From contig CM038225.1 of NCBI GenBank assembly GCA_021442155.1, positions 87,804,925 to 87,868,924 on the forward strand: DNA of 64,000 nucleotides, read 5' to 3'. The translations under genes were made by a program, and so were the position numbers. The notes below the pieces were generated by a model that was not told the origin of the DNA, made no database searches, and worked only from the letters and a program-made list of their open reading frames with translations. Shown piece by piece: positions 14,041 through 23,756 of the stretch. The DNA is from Cymbidium sinense (Eukaryota; Streptophyta; Magnoliopsida; Asparagales; Orchidaceae). Within the stretch, counting starts at the first letter, position 1. Every line of letters starts with the position of its first letter.

Positions 14041-14537
14041 CACAGTAATGTAATTTCTAAGGATCCTCCAAACTAAAATAGAGAATGAGATTGGAATAAC
14101 ATGGTTCCAAATTATAGAAAGACCAAGGAGTTTTGATTTTTTAATGTAATAAAATGTCACACATCTTTAAAGACAAAGTCATCAGATGAAGAGATTTTAA
14201 AAAGGATTTGGTCTGGCTCATTAGAGATAAGATGAATATTAGTAACTTTGCCAACTAAGTTTTCTGCCATCATATTAAGCAAATTAGACACATCCCACCA
14301 GCTGTAGTTTAATAATTGATGAACCTTTAACATAATAGTAGAGTGAGTATTAAGGAAAGAGTTAATAGAACCCTCACCAGGCCAGTTGTCTTGCCCCCCC
14401 CAAAAAAAAAAGAAGAACCATAATTAATGCCCCAAAAAAATCAAATCTTTAGCATTCCATTTAATCTTGCAAAGCCTTCTCAAAATAAGAGAATCACAAG
14501 ATTTGAAAGTGCAAATAAGAGGATGTTTACCTTTGCA

Positions 14538-15622
14538 TTAGTTAGCATGCATGAAATTAGACCAAAGGCTATCTTTTTTCCTAAAATTCCACCACATTTT
14601 ATTTGAAAAACAAGTCATAGAATCTTGTAGAGTTTTACAACCAAGACCTCCCTTTTCAGCAACACCATAACAATTGCTCCAATTGGTCCAATGCATCCTT
14701 TTATAGGATGTATTGGTGCCCCAAAAGAATTTAGTAATTAGCCTGTTAATCCTTTTGATTATAGATAAAGTTGGTACAATAGTAGATAAAAGGTAAATAG
14801 GTAAAAGGCATAAGGTGCTTTTAATAAGAGTAAGTATAACACCAAAAGAGAGTAAATGAAACTCCCAATAGAAAACATTATTATTTAGTTTTTGAATAAT
14901 ATCATCAAAAAGATAAGATCTTTTCATACCTCTATATAACAGAGTTCCCAAATATTTGATAGGCAGTTATTGGTGGGAAAAACCAATAACATTTTTGATA
15001 CTGATGATCTTAACATAAGAGATTTTAGAGCAAATAATAAAGCAACTCTTATCACTATTAACATTCAAGCCACTCAGTCTACCAAACTTATTCAAGAACA
15101 TACTCAATTTTTTAACGTAATGGATAGAAGCATTACAAAAAATAATAAAATCATCACCAAAACTCAAGTGAGAAATAGGTAAACCACCAATAGTTTTAAA
15201 ATAAATGTAAGGAATTTTATTAAACAAATGGTCAAGACATCTAGATAAATACTCAACACCAATAATAAAGAGGGCAAGGGATAAGGGATCACCCTATCTT
15301 AAGCCTTGAGAAGATAGGAAGAAATCATGTAATTTACCATTAAGCATAATGGAAAATCAAGAATTTTCAATTCCATTTTTAAGAAAGGAAATAAATTGAT
15401 TAGAGAAACCAAATAACTCCAATATTTTATAAAGAAATTTCCAAACAATATTATCAAAAGCTTTAGAAATATCTAACTTAAGGAGCATATTACCACCTCT
15501 AACTTTGGCATTTAAATTATGACTAATCTCTTGAGCCAAAAGCGCATTATCAGAAATGGTTCTCCCTTTAACAAAGCCAGTATGATTGGGAAAAATAATT
15601 TTAGGAAGAACAAGGATAAGTT
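14538..15622 (-). pseudogene. LINE reverse transcriptase, broken
   Basis: Would copy LINE RNA into DNA at the target site. Blocks in order on the minus strand: 'GFVKGRTISDNALL' (about 15575), 'GNMLLKLDISKAFD' with the first catalytic Asp (15480), 'MLNGKLHDFFLSSQGLR' then a stop where QGDP is expected (about 15300), 'ISHLSFGDDFIIF' carrying the paired catalytic Asp (15160), and the post-RT region with 'LLSFGVILTLIKSTL' and 'KRINRLITKFFWG' ending in 'LWSNFMHAN' (14540). All are standard plant L1 RT blocks. The reading frame changes near 14960 and 15350 and is interrupted by at least one stop, so no full protein is made. The finger domain and endonuclease are missing by 5' truncation. Confidence 0.92.
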
Positions 15623-16266
15623 TTTTTATATTTATTATATTAATTTGATACTTTTGAGCCTTTGGGATGAATTAAATTGACCAAATTTTGATTAGTTTAA
15701 CTTTTGACTTGGTGGGCCCCATATATGTCAACTTAGGTCAGATGACCTAATTAGGCATTTTATGACTTATTTGAATTTAGTTTTATATTCATTTATATTC
15801 ATATATTGGTTTAGTACTTTTGGTTTAATTTAATGTAAATTTAGTTTTTGGTTTTAATTGACCTACATGATTTTCATTCTTAAATAAGGTTAATTGGGTT
15901 AACCATGCAAATTGCTTTAATCTAGGCTTAATAAATTTTAGTTTTCAATTTAGATTTACTTGATTTAAATTTTTATTGAATTTAGATTTGATTGGACTCA
16001 CATTGTCCAAATGGGTTAGGTTAGGTCATGTGGGGTCCACTAGGCTAACCTAGGTAATCACCTCAATGTGTCGACTTCTTTATTTAATTTTTATTTCATA
16101 TTTAGTTTCATTTTGGTTTATTATTTCTAGTTTGGCTTTTGTTTAGGTTGTACATTTAGTTTTTATTTGTAGTATCCTAAGTGCCTAATTAGGAAGCTTT
16201 TAATTTATGGTTGGAGATCATAATTACTAAGATTAGAGTGATTATCAACCTCACTTGAGGTCTACA

Positions 16267-16865
16267 GAACCTTAGTGCCTAGATCAAATCTTAAGTATTA
16301 GAGGAGGGTTGTCAACCTCACTAAAAGTAATAACAATTTTTATCAGGCTCAATATACTCATAAAAATATACAAAATACTATACAACATAAAATACCTTAT
16401 GAAAACTTTATTTTTCTATGTCAATATGTACAACACAGTTCATTTTACAATATATGAAAAGTTACATAGTGAAAAATTTATAAATCTCTATAAATTTGAG
16501 TTTCTATGAAATGTAACCAAACAAACTACTGAAAATATACACACAATGATGAAATTGAAATCTGAAGTAGGTAAATAGTAGCCTACTTAGAGCTGAATAA
16601 TTTTCTTAGCTAGCCTGATGGACAAATCGGCTCTACGACCCCTGAAGCACATTTTCTCTCTCCATCTTCTTTCTTTATCTCCCTCTCTCTAGAAGACACT
16701 GCCAAATGTACAAAATGTGGAAAAATAAAATCGAATTTTGAAGTGTGTTAAGATATTTTTATGTGATAATTTTTATTTTTGGAAAATATGTATATTAAAA
16801 TTATTTTATTTTAATTATAATTTTACATAATTTCTTTTATACATTGAAATATAAGAATTTAAACA
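16267..16865. other. Unassigned repeat-like segment, possible LTR remnant
   Basis: No gene. A region near 16560-16700 reads GAAGTAGGTAAATAGTAGCC, then a CGGCTCTACGACCCCTGAAG segment and a CT-rich stretch. This resembles short gypsy LTRs, and it adjoins the gypsy fragment at 16870, but family and ends cannot be fixed. Confidence 0.3.
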
Positions 16866-16869
16866 CTAT

Positions 16870-18400
16870 AGAATTTTTTTTTGGAGGGTTCATAAACCAA
16901 GAATTGTACATGGGTTAAGGCTCTTGCAAAGAAATTCCTTTTAAAGTAGCACATCCACCTATCATTCTAGGTTAATGTGTGCTATGTAGTACATTTTATA
17001 GTAGAAAAGATTTGATAGTTATGAACAAAGTATAAAATCTATAACATGCTCGACACTCAGAGATGGTAAGGAATCAGACAATTCATTAGAGGAAATATCA
17101 CTATATTTAGATAAAAAAAGTAAGACTATAATAAGTGTATGAGTCTTAGTTGGGTGAAGATCAACTTCTAACACATAAAGAATATAAAAAAAATGGGACG
17201 ACACCCAACTCTTACAATCCTAGTTTCAAGGGTATCTATAATTAGTATAGGATTACTCTCACTAGACTTAGATAATAGATCAATGTTATTTAAAATAAAA
17301 GTTCCACTAAAAATAGCTTGCAACTAAGATTCTTCTTAATATTAGTCTTGGGTTGAATATTAAATGTAAGCTCATATGTTATAATGGATATGATATTATC
17401 CAATAACTTGATGAAATATAATTAAATGTTTAGATCTTCTTACTTGAATTTATAAGTATTTTGTTGATCATAATGAATATCTTCATATTATAAAGCTATG
17501 TTTTACCTAATGAAATATGTGTTATATCCATTGAGAGGACATCACATCTAACCTTTTCTTTATAACGACCAATTTTTAATGGTACAAAACAAAATAGAAA
17601 GGTATGGATCACCATGATTACATTAAAGGGTCTATAAATGGTTTTACTCTATGGTTGGCTCTATTTAATGTCTGAAACACTACCTTGGGTATGACTGGTT
17701 TTTAATTTTACTTTTTATTGACTATATATAGATATGTTCATTCTTCTATATCCTTTAGTAGTCTCTAGTGATACGTTAACACTTTATGGCTACTAATTGA
17801 GTCTCCTTTAAGATATTAACGTCCTCTTCAGATAAGGGTCTTTAGTCATGAAGTTCATCTATAAAAGTCTCATCATAATAACTTTATTTAGAAACATGAA
17901 TTGGGCTTAACATTAGTTTTACATATGACTCTTTTCATGACATTTAAAGCAAATAATGTTTTTAGTTTTCTTAGGGTTCCCCTCCTTAGAGTTCATATTA
18001 TTAAGTGCACTATTAGTGAAAAGGTCAAGTGTAGCTATAGATCTCTAGGCAAGGTCACATATGAAAGTGGAAGGGTATGTTAATCTAGACCTAGAAGTAA
18101 AAAAAATTGATTTCTTTTATTCTTCTGCAAAAATAGGATAATGGAAGGTATCTTCATGAGTGTAAGGTTTATATATCTTTTACAATGCCAACTTTAAATC
18201 TTTTTTAATAGAGCTTGTATATACAAATTAGATGGTCAAGGTAACAATTTGAGGAAAACTAATTAATGTTCACAACCTCACTAAAAAAACTCTCTAACAA
18301 AGGGTATAAATAAAAAACAAAGAGTTCTCCCTACAAGCTCTATTTTCCCCTCAAAATTCCAAGTGATAGCAAATCTCATACATTCTAAGGTTAATATGAT
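16870..18400 (-). pseudogene. Decayed Ty3/gypsy gag-protease-RT fragment (second lineage)
   Basis: Minus-strand remnant of a gypsy polyprotein unlike the large element at 43-50 kb. In order: weak gag-like sequence (18400-17970), a CCHC zinc knuckle (17951-17910), a decayed protease region (17900-17210), then the RT entry block: 'LFLSKYSDISSNELSDSLP' and 'VEHVIDFIL' (17204-17019) followed by 'VDVLLXKEFLCKSLNPC' (to about 16880). This order, and the conserved D(V/I)(F/S)xxELxxxLPxxxxxxHxIDF phrase, are typical of plant gypsy pol N-termini. The rest of RT, RNase H and integrase are missing at the left break. Many stops; not functional. Confidence 0.72.
17910..17951 (-). pseudogene. CCHC zinc knuckle remnant of gag
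   Basis: Fourteen codons reading C-x2-C-x4-H-x4-C ('CFKCHEKSHM', then two stop codons within the last spacer, then Cys). All four zinc ligands survive although the reading frame is broken by TAA twice. It is preceded by a basic 'GNPKKTKNII' stretch as in many gag nucleocapsids. Confidence 0.75.
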
Positions 18401-19310
18401 AGTATTTATATTAAGTTTCATTGACATAAAAACATAAATAGTTGTTATTAAAAAATCAGATGTATGATTATTTCATTTGGGGGATTTTATCAAAAAAAAT
18501 AAATCTTATTTTGGTTTAATCAATCATAATTTGATCTATGACATATAGTAGTGCCTTGATAAGTGGGAGCCAAACAAAGTGACCTACAAAATTATCAATT
18601 CATTATTTGATTAGTACGAAAGCCGCTGTTCAACAGTTTGAAAAGGACCGTTCACATCGCCATCTGCCACCCTTTATTACTGTTTCAGTCTTTTCCTTTT
18701 TTTCGAGGAGTAATCGACTCATCACTATTACATTAAGATAGTACTTATATTAATAAAGTATTGAATAATTAATTAAATCAGTCATTTTATTAATAATTAT
18801 GAAATTCGTGTCAATAAAATTAGTGATATCATTCTTTAAATTTGGCATTTTATGTGTCTTTATTTTATTTTCAATCAATGCAGTATGTATTTGATGGATA
18901 ATCATATAGTTTATATTAATAATGATGTCAATTTGAGTCGGATTAAGTTCGTATGACACAAGACTGACTTGACTCGAATAGAATTGATCAAAATTTAACC
19001 TGTTTATTAAACTGGTAAAAAAATTCAACTCGAATTCGCCTTGAACTAGATTAGCTCAACACCACCAAAATGATCAATTTATACATTAATTTTAGGTCAA
19101 ATTTGAGTTTATGAGTAAAAATTGGGTCAGTTTGGGTTCACAGGTCAAAATTGAGCCAATTGACGAATCAAAATCAAGTCAATTTCAGGTTGGCAGGTCA
19201 ACCCAAGCCAGACCCTAAATTAATAGTATAAACCCAAATATGGATTTTTGAGTCAGGTTTGAGTCGGCTTATTATATTAAGTTAATTTTTTGACACCCCT
19301 AATTATTAGT
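18401..19310. other. Unassigned; possible remnant with hAT-like right end
   Basis: No gene. From 18900 to 19290 there are many short repeats of GGGTCAAATT/GGTCAAAATTGAG type. The segment ends at about 19302 in TTTTTTGACACCCCTA, whose complement TAGGGGTGTCAAAA resembles the ends of plant hAT-like elements (compare TAGGGGTGTGCA at 61464). No matching left end was found, so this is tentative. The 92-codon minus frame at 19028-18750 has no recognised content. Confidence 0.3.
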
Positions 19311-19969
19311 GATGCATTGAGATTTTTTTTAATAGTGATTTCAGCAGCAAAGTATCTTTTCTTTTTTTCTTTTACTAAAGAAAATTTTCAAGAGAATTGA
19401 TACAAATTGCAAAATGTTTAATTGTAACTTACATTATTATATTATTAATGAATCAAATACAGAATAAGAATGTAAATTAAGTTATAATATAATTGTATTA
19501 AAAAATATATCGTAGAATTAATATGTATATAAACTTCTATTAATCAATAAACAATTTTAATAACTAGTGATCTATTTTTAACACAAATTTTTATTCAGGA
19601 GGGCAAGATTTTTTCACTGCTGGGGGTTGTTCATGGATTCGTTTTTTGTGCCTTGCTTTTGAACTGCATACTCCTGCTTTGATATTTTACTTGGTTAATA
19701 TAATATTGATAATAAGTAAAAAGTAATTCCTTAATACATAGTAATTTAATAGACAATTTATAAAATATAAATATATTTAATATATTTCACATAACAATAT
19801 ATTTACATTTCTATTCATTATGAAGTTTAAAATTTAATTAATGTTGGAACAAACATCTTGATTAGAATTCTATCTTATATCAACTTAAGGTTTAGTTAAT
19901 CTAATTAATATTTACAAATTTAGCACAAATTTAATTGATTTTAATAAAATAAATTTAAATATTAAAACC

Positions 19970-20066
<97 letters not shown>

Positions 20067-20454
20067 TCAATTCATTTTCGATACGAAAAAAATATAAATT
20101 GCTTAAATAATAATAGAGTACTAACATATCTATATATTTTTTTTTATGGAAAAAGCTCTAATTTTTAATGTAAAATTTCTAATATATTTTTTAAAATATC
20201 AATTATTTTATGATTCATGAATATTAAAATAAAAATAATAATAATTTGATAGTTAGTACTAATTTGTGCTCCAACTAAAATATATTTTTGGCTCCACCCC
20301 TAGTTGCTATATATGACTATCTTAATGAAATATTTCAAGTAAAGGGGTTTCGTGTTTATTCATTCTTATTTCTTGTGCTATTGTTATTGTTTATATGACA
20401 AATAAATAAATGAAATAAAATTAATGAAGTAAAAAAAAATAGTTTTAACTAAAA
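19311..20454. other. AT-rich spacer with possible transposon end at 20303
   Basis: No gene. It holds an (AT)n tract and ends its middle part with GGCTCCACCCCTAG at 20290-20303; the complement CTAGGGGTGGAGCC resembles the end of a small plant transposon class. No partner end was found. Confidence 0.3.
19973..20065. repeat. (AT)n microsatellite, about 93 bp
   Basis: Uninterrupted AT dinucleotide run. The Ile-Tyr frame read through it on the minus strand is an artefact. Confidence 0.98.
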
Positions 20455-20940
20455 TTGTGTCAAAGCTAAGGCTTCTCCTAGAAGTGACGCATTATATGGA
20501 GCATCCCAACTTGGGCCACTACTACATTGAAATCACAGCTCCTAGGCCCTGTCGCCGTCTTATAAAATCTAGAAATGCAAACCACCCCCGATAATTGTCT
20601 ACTTAAGCAGCACAACACCATGGCGCTATAATCTCAGCACCTAGGCGCTTAGTTTTCTTGCTTTCAGTTTAAAAGCAAGAAAACTAATCCTTCCACCAAT
20701 TGATTTCCCAACATTAATTACTGCCTAGGGAGAAGTAGAGGGAATAATTAGTGGTTGAAAACCACTCATGAAGCGAGAACGATTATTTGAAACCTCTATA
20801 AAAGAGGGGGAAGTGCCAACTCCCCTCTCTTTTTTTCTCTCTTTCCATTTCTTCTTCTCTCACTCTCGACCTCAACTCTAAGCATTCTATAGTGCTCTCT
20901 CCTCTCCATATTACATTTCATACCACTGTACAAGCGTATT
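20455..20940 (+). mobile_element. Promoter-bearing LTR fragment in opposite orientation, family 2
   Basis: Plus-strand copy of the promoter part of the family-2 LTR. It matches the reverse complement of about 31890-31390 and 54310-53850: CATCCCAACTTGGG (20500), ACCACCCCCGATAATTGTCT (20581), CACCTAGGCGCTTAG, AAAAGCAAGAAAACTAA (20671), then a TATA box and a CT-rich leader. At 20941 it abuts, head against tail, the end of the backbone 3' LTR. So the same promoter module occurs here in the other orientation. It may be a fragment of a second element or the product of an inversion. Confidence 0.72.
20796..20804 (+). promoter_or_regulatory. TATA box, rightward
   Basis: CTATAAAAG followed by AGGGGGAAG and, about 40 bases on, a CT-rich leader. 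The same box-leader arrangement is found leftward at 31547-31555 and 53990-53998 in homologous sequence. A GATAGGTAAGAG sequence at 20993-21004 could be a splice donor. Confidence 0.6.
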
Positions 20941-21020
20941 TGATCTCTTAGGAAAAACACATTTGAGGAAGATTTTTACCATCTTTATCAGGATAGGTAA
21001 GAGTATGTTTTTCAAGAAAC

Positions 21021-21080
<60 letters not shown>

Positions 21081-21252
21081 CATTTCTTAACATTATGTTA
21101 GGATTTATTTAAATCTGGGTTCTACTTTCTATGAACGCAAGCCTTCATAGTTAATTAGCCCTCTTATTGTAGTGAGAGAGAACTCTTGATTAAGGTTGGA
21201 AATAAATATATCTTTCTCATATGAATCAGTGTCTAGTGGTGTGTGTGGCATA
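20941..21252 (-). mobile_element. Terminal part of the backbone 3' LTR
   Basis: Matches 51481-51754 of the 5' LTR: TGATC(T/G)CTTAGGAAAAACAC at the outer edge, GTAAGAGTATGTTTTTCA, GAACGCAAGCCTTCATAG and AGTGTCTA(G/A)T(G/A)GTGTGTGTGG at the inner edge. In element sense the LTR ends in GATCA. It is cut off from the rest of the LTR (27742 onward) by the insertion of LTR copy III. Confidence 0.85.
21023..21076. repeat. (AT)n microsatellite in the 3' LTR end
   Basis: 54 bp of AT repeat. The matching position of the 5' LTR (about 51567-51575) has only a GATATATATTC seed, so this tract grew after the LTRs parted. Confidence 0.97.
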
Positions 21253-21649
21253 TGTTGACCTCATTTTGGATGAGGTTAACATCATTTCTAAAACTAATAA
21301 TTAGGATACATAATCCTAGGTTAGGAGTCTTCTAGTTAGACATTTATGATACTACACCTAGTGACCTAGTGCATCCTTCTTGGGTTTGATCAAACCTAAT
21401 GGGATTAGGTGGACTCAACCCAAAACTTAAACATAAACAAACAATTAAATCAAATACATTCCATTTGGAATTTAAATCTATTTGGGTTTAAAGTAACATG
21501 ATTGGAGTGGTTAACCAATTATCTTAATTAAGCTCAAAGTCACATAAGCTTAAAGAAATATAAATGAAATCAAAACTAAAATAAAATCAACTAAAATGCA
21601 TTAGAGTCAATGCAAGAATCAAAATAAATCCAAATGAAAATCAAAGATG

Positions 21650-22350
21650 GTCAACCTTTGACATGGACTTGACTTATGTTAGTCCCACCAGGTCAAATGT
21701 CAACCCACTAAAATTTGACCAAATGAAGCTAATCTAAAGGCTTGAAATTATAAAATAAATATGTTTAAACATAAATAAAATGAATATAAATCTAATAAAG
21801 GCTTCAAATGGGTTAATTATACCACTTGGTCTAAATGAGCCTAAATGAACCTTATTAAAATCAAAATCTAGATTAAATTGAAATCAACTCAAATTGATTG
21901 TCCAAAATTATTTTAAAATTATAATTAATATAATCCAAATAATCATTTGTTCTAATTTGACTAATTGGTCATTTGACCCAAATGAATCCAACTTAACCTA
22001 TTAAGCTTAATTTGGGTCAAATGGGTAAAAATTGCAATCAATTCCAAAGAAAATAGAATTAATTACTCCAAATCATTTCACACAAATGATTAAACATGAT
22101 TGGAGTTTAAAAGAAACTTAATTGCATCAAATTGGTCATTTGACTCAATTGAACTCAACTTAACCCATTTAAGTCTAAATGGGTCAAGTTAAAATCAAAT
22201 CAAATCAATGCAAAATCCAAAGGATTCAATAATTGTAAAATATTGTAAATGACTAATTAAACATAATTAAGTTTAAACCAAAATTCTAAAATGTCCTAAT
22301 AGGTCAGGAAATTTGATTTGACCCATTCAAGTCAAATGGGTCAAAGTAGC
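21650..22350 (+). repeat. TTGACC/TTGACT-rich array at the start of LTR copy III
   Basis: Dozens of variants of GGTCATTTGACC, GGGTCAAATGGG and TTGACTTG. The same texture is at 55240-56110 (copy V), about 40860-41420 (copy IV) and 10790-11560 plus 15690-16050 (copy II). TTGAC is the core of the WRKY-binding W-box, so the block could be regulatory; it could also be only degenerate tandem repeats. Confidence 0.6.
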
Positions 22351-22616
22351 TTAAATGACATCAAATCTTCATGTGGTATGGATCAATTAATTCATAAATC
22401 ATTCATTAAACAATCAACATTAATTGGAACTTAAATCTAAATCCAATTAATTAAAAGAAATACATTTAATCTACTTTAAAATAAGTTCAATCAATTTGGA
22501 ATCAAACCAAGTGAAATCACTAAACCCAAACCAACATGAAGTTAGGATAATTCAAAGAGATCTTCAACATGGCTAAGAGTGAAAATACTTCAGTCCAAAT
22601 GAAGTGCAAATAGCCA

Positions 22617-22632
22617 TAAAATTATAAAGGTA
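22617..22632 (+). promoter_or_regulatory. TATA-like box of LTR copy III
   Basis: AAATTATAAAGGTAAG lies at the junction from the TTGACC-rich start to the less AT-rich segment, as in copy II on the other strand. Placement fits an LTR promoter; the motif alone is weak. Confidence 0.3.
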
Positions 22633-23729
22633 AGGGAAGAGGTGGAACCATGAGAGAAGAAGGTTTGGAACCCATGCAAAGATTTCAAATCCCACTTCCT
22701 TTTCTCCATACCTCATCCACTTTTTTACCTCACCTGATTTGGACTCTCCAATTAGTTAACTACCCCTTGGAGCTAGCCTCTAAGGGTGGCAATCAAAGGA
22801 ACCAACTATAGTTGACTTCCCTCTCATGGGAGAAAGCCATGGAGAACCTCTTGGCCAAGCTCATGGCCAAGGCAAGAAAAGGGCAGAGAAGGCTTCCTCC
22901 TCTCAAGGATTTCATTCCAATACACTCCCAAGGGTAAGAGAGACCTAACCACCCTTGGACTCACTTACCACCGGTGGCCGGAATCCGGCCACCCCAAATC
23001 CCCTTTTATGGCTTTCGACCATATATGGAAAGAGAGGAAGGGAGGTTCCTCTAGGCCATATTAATATCCTCACACACTCTTAAAGTCAAGAGAAAGAGAA
23101 TCTAGATATTCCCCAGACTCTTCGCCATCAATGAGCTTGAAATTGGCCAAAGCCGGTAGCCAAGCTCTCGGCCAAGCATGGAAATAAGGGAGGACCATTC
23201 CTCCCCCAAAATTGGACTTTTGTACTCATTAGGGATAGAGGCAAGCTCAAATGAATCCTTCTTGAGGTCCATCGCCGCTGGAGAGCTTGAAAACCATCAG
23301 ATGGCAAGGCAATGAGCATTGATGTCCATGGCATTTGGTAGGGAGGCAAGCTGTGATTTCTTCACCAAAGCTTTGCTTCGATGAGGTGAAGGTGCTTGAA
23401 GCATGGTGGCTACCAAGGATCAACGTTGGCAAGGTATCACTCCAAACCACCACCTCTTTAGCCTAGGTTGGTCCTTTATGAAGAAAATTTGATCTCCATT
23501 GAGATCAAGCTATATGGATTGATTGCCAATCGATCCTTGATCGATTCATAATCAAAATCTGTTATTTTCATCATCTACATCAACGATAGTCAAGCCCTAA
23601 AATCGGATGGCTCTTGGTCCTCTGATAGAAAAATAAAGAAATATTCTCCATTGTCCATTCCAAATGGACGGCCTTGATTTAGCCGCATGATCTGATTAAA
23701 ATCTATTAAGGACACATGGGAGAAATCCC

Positions 23730-23756
23730 GATCGTTCGATCAAAGATCGAACGATC
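23730..23756. repeat. Perfect 12-bp inverted repeat with 3-base loop
   Basis: GATCGTTCGATC, AAA, GATCGAACGATC. Each arm also contains CG-rich GATCG elements. Comparable places in copies V (near 57262) and IV (near 39396, other strand) have related but degenerate GATC-rich sequence, so the hairpin may be ancestral to the family. Confidence 0.9.

Larger units (their letters stand above)
11627..15625 (-). mobile_element. 5'-truncated L1-type LINE (RT plus RNase H)
   Basis: Non-LTR retrotransposon on the minus strand, inserted into LTR copy II. The 3' end is marked by eight T on the plus strand (11627-11634), the complement of a short poly(A) tail, with an AATAAAA-type signal just before it. The 5' end breaks inside the reverse transcriptase domain at about 15622, directly before the residues 'LPKIIFPNHTGFVKGRT', so endonuclease and ORF1 are absent; such truncation is normal for LINEs. 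LTR sequence similar to copy IV continues on both sides. I could not find a convincing target-site duplication. About 4.0 kb long; frameshifts and stops show it is dead. Confidence 0.9.
5476..16266 (-). mobile_element. Giant LTR, family 1, copy II, interrupted by a LINE
   Basis: Minus-strand LTR of about 6.8 kb once the LINE at 11627-15625 is removed. Its start is at 16266: the reverse complement begins TGTAGACCTCA..TGAGG, matching TGTTGACCTCA of copy III. Its end is near 5476, just past the conserved GCAGAT..GGGGGTACTTATT segment also found in copies IV and V. Order in LTR sense: TTGACC-rich start (16.05-10.8 kb around the LINE), less AT-rich segment (about 10.7-10.0 kb), TTAATT-rich block (about 10-7.6 kb), conserved end (7.56-5.48 kb). 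No primer site was found next to 5476 and no clear target duplication, so it may be a solo or deleted LTR. It encodes nothing recognisable. Confidence 0.72.

Noticed and set aside
19912..20127. 71-codon Ile-Tyr frame on the minus strand
   Set aside because: It is the translation of an (AT)n tract; the same holds for 20911-21093.
23128..23453. Two overlapping minus frames that look compositionally gene-like
   Set aside because: They are in the less AT-rich part of LTR copy III, overlap in different frames, and are not preserved in the other copies.
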